This document shows, piece after piece, positions 1 through 13,015 of a stretch of 64,000 bases of DNA (positions are counted from its first letter, which is position 1; each line of letters starts with the position of its first letter). The stretch lies in NCBI GenBank assembly GCA_036852015.1, contig JAANDG010000639.1:17503-81502 (forward strand), given 5' to 3'. The notes below the pieces were generated by a model. The model did no database searches. It was not told the origin of the DNA and worked only from the letters and a program-made list of their open reading frames with translations. Position numbers and translations under genes: made by a program. This stretch comes from Pelodera strongyloides. Taxonomy: Eukaryota; Nematoda; Chromadorea; Rhabditida; Rhabditidae.

Positions 1-101
1 AGTTTATTTTACGTAAAACAATGAAAAACAGTGTGTTTCAGCCATAGCTCTTAGCTTCCCTAGTTTATCTTGTTTACTCACGTTATCGGAAGAAAGATCA
101 A

Positions 102-241
102 TACTCACCCTTTTTACCTAATATCTTCCCTAGGGAGTAATTCAAGAAACTTTTTTTATGCTCTTTGTTTTATTTTACCTTTGTACAATCAAACTAAAGC
201 ATAAAAACAAGGTGATTTTGTAGTGAGCCCATCCCTTTAAG
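102..241. mobile_element. MITE family I, damaged copy
   Basis: The segment from the 'atcttccctaggg' motif through 'aaggtgattttgtagtga' to the terminal 'catccctttaa' is closely similar to 51604-51750. The right end (GTGAGCCCATCCCTTTAA) is intact, while the left end is hard to recognise, so the left boundary is approximate. Confidence 0.5.
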
Positions 242-1035
242 CTTTTTGGGGAGCAGTTCCTAAAAAAGGACGCAAACCACAGTAAGGTTATTAATCACGT
301 TTGGCTCCGGAATCTTACTGGGAGTTCCTTGCCCCAAACCCTTTAAGGAATGGGTGAGTGGGTGCTTCTCCCCAGGGAGACTTTCGAAAAGCATTCAAAT
401 AACTCAAGTGAGGACGCTGAACTTAGGAAAATAACTGTAAGTTTGGCGACGGACGTGCGAAACGCAACATTTTGTTGCCGAGGCACATGTAATAAATTAA
501 AGATTTGGGAATTTGTGCCCTGGAGAATTCCTTTTTTTTGGCATAAAGTTGAGACGGTTCAATGTAACTTTTTCTATAGATTAGACGATGTTACGAAGGT
601 AAATCGGCACGGAATTTGCAACACGTTTTGCAGTTTGGTAGACGAAAGTGAACGGTAAATTGTAAAAGTGGCAAAGCTACTATACGATAGATGCTATTTA
701 GTTGTGTCTTATCATTGAATAAAAAGATAATGCTTAGCATAATTATAAAATAAGTACTTTGCAGCGGTGGGTCAATCCTATTTTTTTCTACAAAAAAAAC
801 CTAAGCTTATGAACGGATCTATTTCACTAGAACTGTGGCTAGAAATGACAACAATACGAAAAGAACAGGATGCATAAAACATAGAAGCTTATTCAAAAAT
901 TACTATCGCCTCCATGTGTGACAGAAAATTTGTACCACGTTTGGGTAGTCAAACGGAGTCTCATATCATACGTAAAACCAGTAGAGTCACATTACTGCCA
1001 TAAGATAAAAGACAAGTTTTCAAGAAAATTCAGCG
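242..1035. other. Gene-free stretch
   Basis: No gene is recognised. A 102-codon open frame at 350-658 has no family motif, no splice partner and ordinary AT-rich composition, so it is not called as a gene. Confidence 0.5.
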
Positions 1036-1477
1036 TTAAAGGGAGGGGCCCACGAGAAAAAACGTTTCCTTAATTTACTTAAAAACCGTTTATTTTCTGA
1101 ATGTTACTGTCCGCATTTCTTTGCACCTAAACTCCACTGTGAGAGTTATTCGGCGGTAAACAGTTCGGCCAGGTACCGTAGTCAGGAACGTTTTTACTGT
1201 TTATAACCACCCATCAGCATTATTTCTCTTCATAATAATGGTTAAACGAATGAAGATCATTCCTACGATTCTAACGAGGTGTTGTCAACACTGTACTGCC
1301 CTAAAAGCGCAAAAAATGATTATGACTACGGTATCTGGCCGAACTGTTTGCCGGGGAATAACTCTGTGAGTTCTAGGTGCAAAAAAATGCGGTTTTCACA
1401 GCAATATTTCCAAAATTCCGGACATTCTGTGCAAGTTAATTGAGGAATTCTTTTTTATCGTGGGCCTCTTCCTTTAA
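1036..1477. mobile_element. MITE family E (TTAA, long terminal inverted repeats)
   Basis: The element begins TTAA|AGGGAGGGGCCCACGAG and ends with the inverted counterpart CGTGGGCCTC...CTTTAA. Inverted arms of about 100 bp include 'ttccggacattctgtgcaag' near the right end. It is the same family as 18835-19292, which has better preserved arms. No transposase frame lies inside. Confidence 0.85.
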
Positions 1478-1661
1478 CAATAAGAACTGTTAATTAGGTA
1501 TCGGTATTGTAAGCGTAAGCAGTCGCACCTAACAATAAGCCTAAGGGTTCAGTTTTATTCGACAATCATCGATCAAGTGTGCTGACGACATAAGCATTTG
1601 TGCATGATTTCTTCAACTGTTAAGTTTGTTCACGTGCATTACCTCATCATCTCTATCTCTT

Positions 1662-1663
1662 TC

Positions 1664-1724
<61 letters not shown>

Positions 1725-1772
1725 ATCTCTTTCAATCCCTTTCCTACACTCTTTCTCTCTCTCTCTCTCTCT
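1662..1772. repeat. (CT)n microsatellite
   Basis: A CT dinucleotide run of about 110 bp, interrupted near 1722-1750. It creates serine-leucine reading frames on one strand and arginine-glutamate frames on the other, none of them real. Confidence 0.95.
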
Positions 1773-3463
1773 GTCGTCGGCTTTGCAGTTGGGGGCTTAG
1801 GTTTCAGTGCCGGTGAGATCAAAGGGTATGGTGAATAGAAAGTCGAAGTCGAGAAGTATTAGAATTCCCCCTGGGGAGGGTGAACCCGGGGAGAAATCAA
1901 CAGGGAACACGTAAACTGGAAAGAGCACCAGACGCCAAAACACTCACAAACAACTCATTAGATTTATCCAAACGGCTGATCGACACATTCAACTGACAAA
2001 CAGTATTTCGCAACTTTGGCGGGAATTTAAATTTAGAATTTGGAAGATATAGTGCATGCGCTCCCATATAATATAATCAAACTGGAAATTTTGTTAAGCT
2101 CAACAGGTTAGATGTTTTGCTCTTTCACAGAGTATGTAAGTGTCAACATAATCACTTGGTTTTTCGTAAATGGGTTTTCGAAGTTCAAAATTTAGGCAGA
2201 CGCCAAATAGATGGCATTTACTCGGCTACGCCCAGAGCATATTTCAAACTCTCATTATTACAGGTGCATCACGTTTAGAAGCATTGATAATAGTAAACCA
2301 CGCCCCCTCCTATTATTTTTCCATAACCATATTCATTCTCCACACATTCGTACTGTACATATGCTTTCGAAATGACCCTCAAACCCGAGGTGAATTAGTT
2401 GAAAATTTGGAGGGCGTCCAATATAAAAGGGGCGCTGTGCGCCCTTTTTTACCACAGCGCGCGACAATGTGGCGCCACCGGAACCAATCATAGCTAGCGC
2501 GGGAGTACGATACCTAAATTTGAAACGGAAGAGTATACTGTAGCCGTACACTTTTTAAACAATACCTCAGTAGACTGAGCGGGTATACTTATAGGAGAAT
2601 GTATTGGTGACCTAATTACCAGATAATTGCATTAGACTAGCTCAGCCGCACCAAAATAGATGTTATAAATGTCTCACTTCTATTTTAGGCACTTCATGCG
2701 GCTGTTCCTAGATAGTGAATATTAGTGCAATCGTTCCAAGAAAGTTACCAGGCGATATATCAACAATAATAAATAATTACACAAACATGAATATCTAATT
2801 GCATGGGGGGGGGGGGAATGCACAGTGTTGTTGATGTCACCCATACATATATAAAACGATTTGAAGTAAAATACAATGCAAGTTGATAGAAATAAACATA
2901 GAAGGATTCATGATCGAATCAAGTATTGGGCATGTCATGGGTTCATGCTATGTTAGTTTCATAGAAAAAGCCAGCCGTGCACGAAGTAGCGAAAAGTAAT
3001 TCATGGTCCCGAGATCTAGCCCAAACCGTAGTCGAGTAATAATGATGCAATTGTCAAGTTTCAAGTGGGCGGGCCCTTTAATTCGTCATTTATCTTCCTT
3101 CGTACTTTACCAAAATGGAATAGGGCGTTTGCCATTTCCGAACGCACGTCAGTCCATTGATGGCATTTAAATCCGTAGTCCCAGTAGGTCTCTAATTGTG
3201 TCCCACTTTTAGGATGGGGACATAAACCGGAGTGGCCAATTTACCCAACGCACACCAAACTGTTCGCTCGTTAATTCGTATTCTCTCGTCATTTTATGAT
3301 GTGGAACTGAACTACGAACAAAAAAGTGAATCCACAGGATTTAGTGTTTAGAAGCCTTTTTTAAATGAAATTAATCGTGTGGCTAATGCTCTGTGGATTT
3401 GAAGGGATTGCGTATATTTTAGGGAAAACCCAACCAAACGAAACCATTATGAGTTTCATTCAG
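1773..3463. other. Gene-free stretch
   Basis: No gene is recognised. Small features are a GC-rich hairpin (GGGCGCTGTGCGCCC) near 2430 followed by a T run, and a G homopolymer near 2803-2816. The open frames here (for example 2170-2493) lack recognisable motifs. Confidence 0.5.
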
Positions 3464-3637
3464 TTTGAAGCGAAATACCGGCCGGTTTTTGAAACGTATC
3501 GTGGACATCTGTAATCTTACGTTTATATTTTTACTCGAACTTAACTCAATCATTCTAGTTATGTTCATTTGCATAAGCTGCATAAGAATGCTGATGTACT
3601 CGGTGTGTTTCAAAAACCGACCGATAATTCACTTTAA
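3464..3637. mobile_element. MITE family A copy
   Basis: Ends resemble TTAA|AGCGAAATACCGGCCGG with inverted TTTGAAACGCATCG arms. The body contains TTCATTTGCATAAGCTGCAT. Right terminus is degenerate (ATAATTCACTTTAA). Confidence 0.85.
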
Positions 3638-5695
3638 ACAGAAAACTATGGCTGAGGAGTATTTCACACGGCATAGTAACCCAAGTTGCTGAATCCGCAG
3701 CTTATTGTTTGAATAAATAAGTGTTCGCAAGAGAATAAGTAAATGAAAGAAAAACAACAATCTTCTGGTAGAATCAGGAAATCAACGTCTCCAGTACAAC
3801 ATCGACAACAGTTGAGGTTAAAGGTTAAAGGTTAAAGTGGTTGACACGTGGTTTTGCAACCGATATTGGACAACTGCATTACAAACAAGTTGGGTTCCAT
3901 TTGTAACGGAAATGCACGGAACGACACAGAAATACCATATGGAAATTTTGTTGTACATCGTACGTTGGTTGATACTGGTTTAGTATGTGACTACTATAGA
4001 ATAGACCGCGACGTGGGCGGCCGCATCTGTGTCAGATCGTTGACAAATGAACGCTGGATTATGAATAGATCCGTGCTTTGGGAGTCCACGCCCGCGCATC
4101 TCTGTCCCACACAAAGTGACCCCAAAAGATGCACTTTAACCGATTTATTTGCCGGAAAAACAAGGAAGTTTCAAAGTTTTTGCGCATTTTAAGCAGGAAG
4201 TTAAAAGTGCGAGGTTAGCTTGAACAGAATAGGTTGCAAATGTCATGTACGAGTACAACTCTCCGTTTCAATATTTCAACAAAGGTTATTCTTATCTTTT
4301 TTATTTAACCATAGCGTCAGGTCTATGGGATTCATTTAGGTATACATGACGGAAGATTGCATGTATTGTTTTATTTACTAGCACCTCAAACTACAAAGTG
4401 GGGGTTGGCGCGCATGCAGCGAACTTATGGCGAACACACGTCTTGAATGTGGCGCGTGTTATTCTCGCCGTTTCCGCAGTCCTTACGCGACGTGAAATCA
4501 GTGTTGCAAGCCGCGCGGACGTCAACTTTATAAGCAAAAACATAACTTCTACATGGAATTGAAAATGTTCAATGCAAATGTATTAGTGCCAACAGCTGGG
4601 ACGCTTCAACGTAGTTCATATCAATTTCAATATTTCGTGCAAATGCAAAATTTTGAGCTCAAAGAAAAGCAGAAAAAAACGTGAAACGGAGCGTAGCGAT
4701 GAGAAGAAATTCTGTAAAATGAAACAGACGTAACTTATGGAACTTATTTGTTGAATAATTGAACACGTTTGGCTTTTCTTGTCAAGAATAAGGGGAAATT
4801 ATATCACAAGCCATAATATCACATAGTATGACCAGAAATGGAAAGTACCAAGAGTTTGTCACAACATGTAAAGATGATAGTACATCAGTAAACATAACTA
4901 ATTAGAATGTAATTATTCAAAGTGATTTTGGAGAGACGAATGCAAAGTAACTTCAAATTTGAATATTTATATTTGAATATTTATTATTTGAATACTCATT
5001 AAAAAGAGCGCAACGCCGTGATGATGCTAGCTAGGATATGTAATTCCACAAGAGTTAACAAAGAAAACGATGTTGATAGCAATCAAAGAATTTGGTCACA
5101 CAAACAGCCAACCCTATTTTGTAGTTTTAGTTTAGACGTTACCTCAACAAAGAACCGTGTCCACGTTCTCAACAATCCTAAACGTGCCACACATAAATGT
5201 AAAAAACATGCAATAATAAACAAGTAGATACATCTCAGGGCCATCACAAATAAAATTGGGGCCTAGCATCGTCACTACCCTCCACCCGCAGGAGTCCGCA
5301 TGCGCTGCGTAGCTAAACCATTTATAAATGTGTATAGGAAAAAAGGGTTAACTGCTTATGTAGAACCTCCTTCTTATTATTCTTCACGAGAGTAATGTAT
5401 AAACCTGTATAATTGCCTGAGCATACATGCATATGGTGCTGCATTAGTGATTTGGTGTGTTTCAAAAGGCAAGTGAATAGAAATAGAAAGGAAAGAATTA
5501 TGATTTATCCTCGTTGTTGCCGATAGTCGTTCCAGCATGCTGTAAATTCCACTAATTGATAGTCAGCGTATTCGTCAGCGTAATTGATAGTCATGCGCGA
5601 ATGTAACATAGATTTACACCAAACTAATTTTGAAGCTGCCGGGATGCAAAAGAAGCTGTTGCTTCTGATCTAACCGATCTCAAAATAAATAAATA
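3638..5695. other. Gene-free stretch with one unassigned open frame
   Basis: The longest frame is 3848-4192 (plus, 114 codons). It opens on a weak ATG just after a short GGTTAAA triplication (about 3814-3838). It has no signal peptide, transmembrane segment or family motif that I recognise, and no splice partner. A GC-richer patch at about 4405-4530 has no assignable function. Confidence 0.4.
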
Positions 5696-5874
5696 TTTAA
5701 AGCGAATACCGGCCAGTTTTCGAAACCCATCGAATACAACAGCATTCTAGCCCTATGCAAATGACAATAAATTAGAATTGAAAATCGAGCTAAATTCGAG
5801 AAAATTAGCATAAATACGTAAGAATTCAGTTTTCCACGTTGCGTTTCAAAAACCGGCCGGTATTACGCTTTAAA
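5696..5874. mobile_element. MITE family A copy
   Basis: TTTAAAGCGAATACCGGCC at the left and GGCCGGTATTACGCTTTAA at the right. The body carries the family's ATGCAAAT octamer and AAAATCGAGCTAAATTCGAG. Confidence 0.9.
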
Positions 5875-6099
5875 AAAATAGAAAATAAAAGGGGGAAGTA
5901 ATCGAGAAAACATCGAGTGGAGATTGCACGTCATGAACATTCAAAACCACAGCCTCAGATCATATTACCACACGACAATTTTGACGTTTTTTAAGTTTTT
6001 CGCGGATTTTAAGACGGAGTTTTGGCAATCAAACAACATATTATTATGATATTCTTGACTTGTTATGGGACACCTAGTTACATTACTACATATTACGAC

Positions 6100-6120
6100 A
6101 CCTAAGCCTAAGCCTAAGCC
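6100..6120. repeat. Interstitial telomere-type repeat (TTAGGC)n, short
   Basis: About three and a half CCTAAG units (TTAGGC on the minus strand), the nematode telomere hexamer. Confidence 0.85.
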
Positions 6121-6518
6121 ATGGGACAACTAAATACGTCGATCATGTTTATCTATACATGAGAAAAAATCTTGAAAACTGGTAGTAAAGTATTCTAGAT
6201 ACGGTAAAAAAAAGTATTGCAGACCAAAAATATATAGACAGCAGATCTTCCACGTGCCAGCGTTGATCACATATCAAATAAAAATGTATGAATATGCGAA
6301 TAATTATAGCTAATAATATCGTTTAAAAGAGTTCACAGACAATTAAAAAAGAGGCACCGCTGCGGGTTGCGCGCTTCAGTCACAACATTACAGTAAAACT
6401 ATTTCAGTTATGCTAATGCGTTGATATGCGAACATTTTGTGGGAAAGTCAAGCTTCTCATTGTCAGTCAAAAAAAAAGATTGAAAGTAGTGAAGAAGAAA
6501 AATGTCATTGATAAGCCT

Positions 6519-6555
6519 ACCCTAAGCCTAAGCTAAGCCTAAGCCTAAGCCTAAG
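6519..6555. repeat. Interstitial telomere-type repeat (TTAGGC)n
   Basis: About six CCTAAG units with one shortened unit, in the same orientation as 6100-6120 and 33187-33271. Confidence 0.9.
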
Positions 6556-7017
6556 AAGGCGAAATGAGCATAGAAATTTTGAGGTCCCGGATTACTGTAT
6601 AAACAAAATAGCTAAAAAAAAATTGTTTTAATTGTAAAGTCTGACAAAAATTTGACAACGCTAATTATGTAAATTAGCATACCACACCTTGATGTTTAGA
6701 GAAAGCGGCGCTTGAGATAACATCAGAAACACATGGAAAGCAACTGTGATATTGAAGAAGACTTTGAACTTCATCTCACGTGGCACGTTGTTATTGAGCC
6801 GATGGACGCTTTAAAGCATTACAAAAAAAGTTATATGAATGGCACCAACGTAACAATGTAAAGGTAAGGTACAGTATATAAGGTTGAGCGAAACGCTTGT
6901 TTTGTCGAGGTTCTGATTTGCCAACATAGAAAGTACCGCAATGCATGGTGCTAATTGTAGTTGTCAGCGAGTAATGGTGAAAATGTTGATGTAGCTATGA
7001 AAATTATCGTGTCATGG

Positions 7018-7216
7018 TTTTTAAGCAAAATATGGCCGTTTCCGAAACACATAACACACCGCATTCTTATGAAACGTAAATTAGAATAAGAAATCGAGCT
7101 AATCGAGCAGATTAGCATAATTAGACTGATCGAGCTTAATTTGAGCATAGCATTATAGTAAGAATTCAATGTCCTACAAATGTTTCAAAAAAACTCGGTC
7201 CGGTATTTCGCTTCAA
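7018..7216. mobile_element. MITE family A copy, diverged
   Basis: Left end is degraded (TTTTTAAGCAAAATATGGCCG). Right end GGTCCGGTATTTCGCTTCAA is better kept. The body carries the family's AAATCGAGCTAATCGAGCA block. Confidence 0.75.
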
Positions 7217-7650
7217 GAGTCACGGTGTAAATTCCATGTTCTAAGCTAATCCATGACCTATAAATTCGGTATAGAAACGTATTACTCAGAATAATTGGGT
7301 GCTTATTGCTGGCTACTTGGCCGGACGCAACATCCTTCTAACAGTTCTAAGGAATTAAGTAATCTCAGATCGATAAAACATTAAAAATCGATATTGAATA
7401 GTGTGTTGAATGAATTGTGCGTTCGAGATTAATGGATTGAACTAAGCGACTCATAAACCACGCCCACCGGATACGCTGATTGGATGAGAGGTGACCAGGT
7501 TCGGTATACAGAAAGGTGTGAGTAAGCATGAGTATTGTGCATCGGGATTGGCTATTCGCAGCCTAACGGTACATTCCCAGTGCTAAGCCTCTCTTACCAG
7601 TAGGACCAGGCATGCTCTTGGCAATCTATTCTATTCTACGCGTAGGCACC

Positions 7651-7858
7651 AGAAAGCTACCGGCAGGTTTTTGAAACGCATCGTGGGTTTTTGAATTTAC
7701 GCTAATTTACTCGAGTCTATCTGTTAGCTCGATTTTTTATTCTTATTTATGTTCATTTGCAGAAGCTGCATAAGAACACTGGTGTCCACGATACTAAGAA
7801 TACTGGTGTCCACATGTACTCGCTGTGTTTCAAAAACCGGCCCGTATTTCGCTTTAAA
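7651..7858. mobile_element. MITE family A copy with internal duplication
   Basis: Left GGCAGGTTTTTGAAACGCAT and right CCGGCCCGTATTTCGCTTTAAA. The body is longer than usual because an ACTGGTGTCCAC segment is present twice (around 7780 and 7803). Confidence 0.85.
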
Positions 7859-8949
7859 ACTGAAGGTGGTTTGTGGAACGTAAACAGTAAACTACATTTC
7901 CGTGTATTCATGCAGATTTTATGCAAACCGCTATGTGCACTTTCCGAACACAAAGTGGAACATCTTTTGCATAGAACATAGGAAATGGTTTTTTCGTGGG
8001 CCTTCCCATTTGGTGACCAATTCGTGACCAACTCTGACCAAGTTTCATCTAAAACCGTCATCAGATGGTCACCAAATGGTCATGAAACCAGTCACGAACT
8101 GGTTTTTGTCGGTAAAAACCAGTTGGCGGTGTTTTGGGCAATTATTTCGTTTTCCTGTGAATACAATACTGTTTTCTTGCAAACTTTTCGAATCCACGTG
8201 CCCTTTTGCGTTTTTGTTATTTCGATAAAATTATCATATTCGACATACATGTATAATATGTATAATAAAATTAAGTGATGTTAAAATTAAGAGTGATTGG
8301 CAAGTTGGGAAAACATATGGCGTGGCTCGTGCGCATCATTTTCTATTTGTTTTTTGAGTGAATTGGAATTGATAGTCTCAGTGTTCAATTTTTAAATCCC
8401 CAATGGCGCCAGGAGACAATTCTTATAGACAAATAGTAGATCGGGTTCAAACAGATGTTGATCATATGTTGTGAGCAGGTATCGATTAAAGAACTGATCA
8501 GAGATTAGATATTGATTGTTTAATTATCAAATTGTTTGATGGTTAGTGAACTTTCATGTTAGATATTTTTTACCGAAAATGTGTCGGGCTCTAAATATAC
8601 AATGACTATAACCTAGCACAAAATTTGTCACCAATTGTTTTCGGTGCGCTTGATCTGGAGTTGTGCTAGAAACTTGCACTTAACTCTTTATTGAGCAATA
8701 ATCAGTTATCCTAATCATTAATTCACGTAAATTTACATCACATTTGAAACAATTTCATATGCATACTTCGATATGTTTATATACCTTGTCGAAAATTTGC
8801 ATTTCCGTAACGCACATCGGTATGCAAAATATATATTGAAATGTACTATATGGGACCATGTGGTTCTTCCCCGCGGAAACTTCACAATCCCGCTCACAAA
8901 AAGTGTTTAAGATGCAAACACCAGCGTTAGCTACTTTGATTCATTATGT
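7859..8949. other. Gene-free stretch
   Basis: A 97-codon open frame at 7985-8278 is AT-rich and motif-free. It overlaps a locally self-complementary stretch (GGTGACCAATTCGTGACC with GAACTGGTTTTT). No gene is supported. Confidence 0.45.
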
Positions 8950-9368
8950 CGGGCATGATCGGGCCGCATAAAAAGTTGGCCGGCGGCGAAAAAGCCGGGT
9001 CGCGGCAAAGCGACGGCAAAAAAGCGGAGATATCGCTTATTGACGGCGCAATGGGCCCACAGTTGCAATGAAAACGTGCGAGAAGCAATTAATAGAGATG
9101 TACGAATGTTGCTAATGAGGGGAAAGATAGAGATGTTGAGGAAAATAATGCAAAAGCTAAGGGCAATCCGCAATTATCAGTGTAATTATGTTAATTAGTG
9201 GTATGTCGGCTTGCGCGGTAACTGTGAGTGTGTATTGTACCACGCACAGTTGGCACATTATAGTGATTCTGATCTGCAGAGCACAATGTATGGCAGGAAA
9301 CCGTAGAGTTAGAGAATAAACGGATAAAAGTAGTAGAAAAGTACAATAAGAACACTGGGACTGACATT
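8950..9368 (+). other. Coding-looking patch, unassigned (fragment or undescribed gene)
   Basis: Two plus-strand frames look more like protein than their surroundings. The first runs from a stop near 8956 to 9198 and encodes a basic segment (KKPGRGKATAKKRR) followed by a charged amphipathic stretch with NENVREAINRDVRMLL and KIEMLRKIMQKLRAIRNYQ. The second, 9281-9368, follows a good acceptor (gatctgcag) and encodes EHNVWQETVELENKRIKVV, ending at a plausible donor (aca|gtaatt). Joining them directly at the gtaatt donor near 9183 would create a TAG, so either an exon is missing or the locus is broken. A third, overlapping frame from the ATG at 8955 runs 41 codons and ends LIDGAMGPQLQ. I cannot name the product; a small basic helical nuclear protein is only a guess from composition. 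Confidence 0.3.
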
Positions 9369-10526
9369 ACAGTAATTACCAAAATATTTAGTGCACAATA
9401 TTAGGTAATCAAAAAAAAAGATATTCTGATTTTGAGTTGGAATCCTGAAAATGACGGCAAATTCAAAGAACGGGAATGTAGTTTGTAGCTTCAAAATTCA
9501 AATTCCCGCCAATCAATTATCGATTGATTGGAACGGTTGGTCGAGATTTTGGTTTGGATAGATGTATATCAACAGGGAGGGATTTGGATCAGACCAACTG
9601 GAGCACCAGGATTTGAGATATCACTGTCTGCGCCGTCCTTTGATCACACGCTCTCTCGGCACTCTCTGACCGAGGCAGACAGTACCTTAGCTTGATTAAT
9701 GAACGGTGGGTGACTCCCGGGGAAGAGATTCTCTCCCGGGAGAAAAGAAGGAAAAGGAGCCCCAATCCCGGGACCTATCCGGAACAGAGGCCTCAACTTG
9801 GCAGTGTGCCCCAAAAGAGGTTGAATGGACCACGTGCTTTAAAGCGGTATGGTATGTGGTTTGGGACTATTAGGTACTACTGCTTGCATAATGTGAATTA
9901 TATGCAAATTTCTGTCACATAGTACTTTCCATATAATACATTGAAATCGCGAACTGTTACTTCCCATATTTTGTGCGAAAACTCCTTCCTAACATGTCAT
10001 ATATAACATGTTGTCAGTAGAAAATTTCATAAAAGATTCATGAAAGACATAGATCAGAGCGCTTGTAACTTGAACTATGTATTTTGGTTCAAAATGCGAA
10101 ATTTTGAAATTTCGAAAAAAAGAGAACATTCATGAAAACAAACAATAGCTTTGATACATCTAATATGCTTTTCCTATCCAACTAAAGAAAGATACAAGTA
10201 GATCTTAATCAGAACAGCATACAGTTTGCTTATGTTAGAGTTATGATAAACTGTGTCAAGCATCAAAATAAGAACGGTGTGCCTACCCCGGATCATTCTG
10301 CATAACGGTTCAAGGAAAAAGCGAATTACCACAGGAAAATACACAAAAAGTGACAAGCCCGATATTGTGTACTGTACTTTTTTGACATTTGCATAACAAA
10401 AGGTAGATGGGAACCGGGTCATCAAATGAAGTAAGACACATGTGCTATTTTGAAACGACTAAGGAACTAGGTAGGGAGGGTTTACAGGTTACGACCATAT
10501 TTAATCTTTTCAAAATTTCAGTCTTA

Positions 10527-10529
<3 letters not shown>

Positions 10530-10573
<44 letters not shown>

Positions 10574-10586
10574 AGAGAGAGAGAGC
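10530..10586. repeat. (GA)n microsatellite
   Basis: GA dinucleotide run with one AAA interruption. Confidence 0.95.
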
Positions 10587-10810
10587 CCCCCGAATCCATA
10601 TTCATATAACTAAAACTAAGCACTGTTATTTTTTCCTGAAGAAATGTGAAGAGTATAAATTGTATTGCTTCCAAAAAGGAATTCTCTTTACTCCAAATCA
10701 AAATTAACAAAAGCGCACTCTATCCTTCCTTTGCACACACTTGATCGTGATTTTTCAAACATCCTCGCAAGACATATGTAACAGTGAGGTGCGATTAATT
10801 TGACATTTCT

Positions 10811-10886
10811 TGAGAGAGAGAGAGAGCGAGAGAGAGACAGAGAGAGAGATAGAGAGAGAGAGAAAGAGAGAGAGAATATAGAGAGA
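10811..10886. repeat. (GA)n microsatellite, interrupted
   Basis: GA-rich run with CG, CA, TA and AA interruptions. Confidence 0.9.
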
Positions 10887-12097
10887 GATAAGCGAAAACA
10901 GGTTGTCGGCTCAATTAAAAAGCTCTGGCGATGACAAATGCGCTACTTCAGGTCATAAAGAGTATAGCGGACCGGTAAAAGGAGTTACTTTTAAGAATGC
11001 CGCCTCCTTACCAGACCAATAGCGAACCTAAAAGGGGGAAAGCGTGAAAGTTGAATGAATTCCTCAATTAGTACCGGTGGTATGACTAATGAGGGGTGAA
11101 AGAGGGGGAGAGGTAAGAAATGTACCGTAACGTACTTTACCGTAATCCAATATTTTAGGTACCTACCGTAAAATTTTAGATACTTTTTTGTGATAGTGCA
11201 GAAGACAGTGAAGCAAATCAGTGCATGCAACCAGTGCGTGTAGCAAAGTGTATTTGACAAAATAAAACACATGGGACAACAACTATCAAGGCGAATACTC
11301 TTTATGACATTTGCACAATTTTACTGCAAGAGTAGCGAATACAATTACCATATCGCTTTCTTTAGCTTTTCCACATTCTCTACCGCTAGGCTTATTATCT
11401 GTCAATATGCTAATTACACTCCCTAGTCGATCATTATCATCACTAATCGATAATTGCAAAGAATTTATTGACAACAACGTAAAGAAGTCCAAGAAACGCA
11501 CAGGGCCAGGGATTACAAGTGTCGGTTTGGGGTGGAAATTGAAAAAAGGCTGCTGAGCAGCAAAAGTGAACAAACCGTTGTGTATTCGACTGGCCGTTTC
11601 CTTTGCATTTCGGCTTATGAGCGGTCGGCTCCTGTCCGAAAGTCTATCTAGCAGCGCCCCCGCGCTGGTTTACAATCAATTACAGACATGGATAGATCCA
11701 ATGCACTTGATTAACCTTCTCTGGTCCTCAGGCGCGCAGCGCGGAAATGCGTAGCCGCGTCCGCGGGAAAAGACTGCAAATTTGCATTGAAAAATTAGAG
11801 ACACAGAGAAACCTCTTTTCGCGTTTCCGCCTTTCACAAGTTAAACAGCCATATCTAAACGTATATGCGCGAAGCGCGCCTGAGAACGTAGTTGTGTAAG
11901 TATATGTGGCATGGGTGTGCGCAAGTATGTGCGGTTGTTTGTGTTTGTGTCCATGTGCGCAGTGCGCATAGGTGTATGTGTGCAGTGCAGGTGTATATTT
12001 GCAAGTGTTTGCGGGTATGTCTATGTCTGTCTGCTTGTGTACGCGTGTCCGCGCGTGTGTGTACATGTGTGCGTGCCATTAAAAATATATATATATA

Positions 12098-12104
12098 TAT
12101 GTGT

Positions 12105-12175
<71 letters not shown>

Positions 12176-12190
12176 CGTGTGTGTGTGTGT
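12098..12190. repeat. (GT)n microsatellite
   Basis: About 90 bp of GT with a GTGGTGTG interruption, preceded by an (AT) run at 12086-12100. The region upstream from 11890 is a decayed GT-rich extension. Confidence 0.95.
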
Positions 12191-12475
12191 CTGTGTGCCC
12201 AGCAACCATAATGACATGTTTCTGTTGCACAAATATACAGATTAGTAATGCTGAGTAGAATATTTATTACTGACACAATATGCGTAACCAGCGGATGCAA
12301 GTACAAAAATTTCTACACTACGTATATGGACCCTGATGTGGGAGACCTGATTCAAAGCCATAAACAAATTAATTATGAAAAACATGAAATCACACATACA
12401 TCAGCATATATCGTAACCGCAAACGACTCATTGAGTGATTGAGATCTATATACATATATACTCAGTTATTCTTAG

Positions 12476-12645
12476 TTTAAAGCTATATAACGGTCGATCT
12501 TCGAAACATATGATGTTGGACGAATGAATTCCCATATGTTGTATGCAAATACATATTTGAATAAAGTTCGCGCAGTATTTGCATACACTGCTGTGCGATT
12601 AAGAGTACAAATTACGTTTCAAAAACCATCTGTTATACAACGCCA
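12476..12645. mobile_element. MITE family A relic
   Basis: Heavily decayed copy. TTTAAAGCTATATAACGGTCG lies at the left, ACGTTTCAAAAACCATC at the right, and traces of the ATTTGCATACACTG body remain. Confidence 0.5.
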
Positions 12646-13015
12646 ACTTCAAGAATTCAATGATGATTATTATTGCATGCATATTATAATTATATATTAT
12701 GGCAAACAACGATGAAAATAAAAATAAATAAATACAATATGTATAAGTCTGAATGTTCACTCGTAGGAACGTCATTTATGTACAAGCTGGATATCTCAAT
12801 TACTTATTCTGTACTGTAGGTTTTTTTGCTAAAGTCTATCATGAGGAAATAAATAAAATTAAACCATCTTGCTAATTGACTATTGATAATTAATACTCGA
12901 TAATTGCGCAGTCAGAAAATCTGGCAGTGCAAACTTCAATGACTAGTAAATTCAGTGTATCATTGATATTCGTATGCAAATTTGACCAATTATCACATAT
13001 TTCGTAATTGGCTAA

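Larger units (their letters stand above)
9369..12475. other. Gene-free, microsatellite-rich stretch
   Basis: No gene is recognised. The stretch holds a CCCGGG-containing imperfect palindrome near 9716-9742, two GA tracts and a GT tract listed separately. Long cysteine-valine and histidine-threonine frames at 11855-12306 come from the GT repeat. Confidence 0.6.

Noticed and set aside
1598..1838. Serine-leucine and arginine-glutamate open frames
   Set aside because: They are translations of the (CT)n microsatellite.
8955..9080. Homocysteine S-methyltransferase start (LIDGAMGPQLQ)
   Set aside because: The resemblance is limited to about ten residues and the frame stops immediately; no further exons of that family were seen.
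11855..12306. Cysteine-valine and histidine-threonine frames up to 125 codons
   Set aside because: Produced by the (GT)n repeat and its decayed flank; no splice or family evidence.
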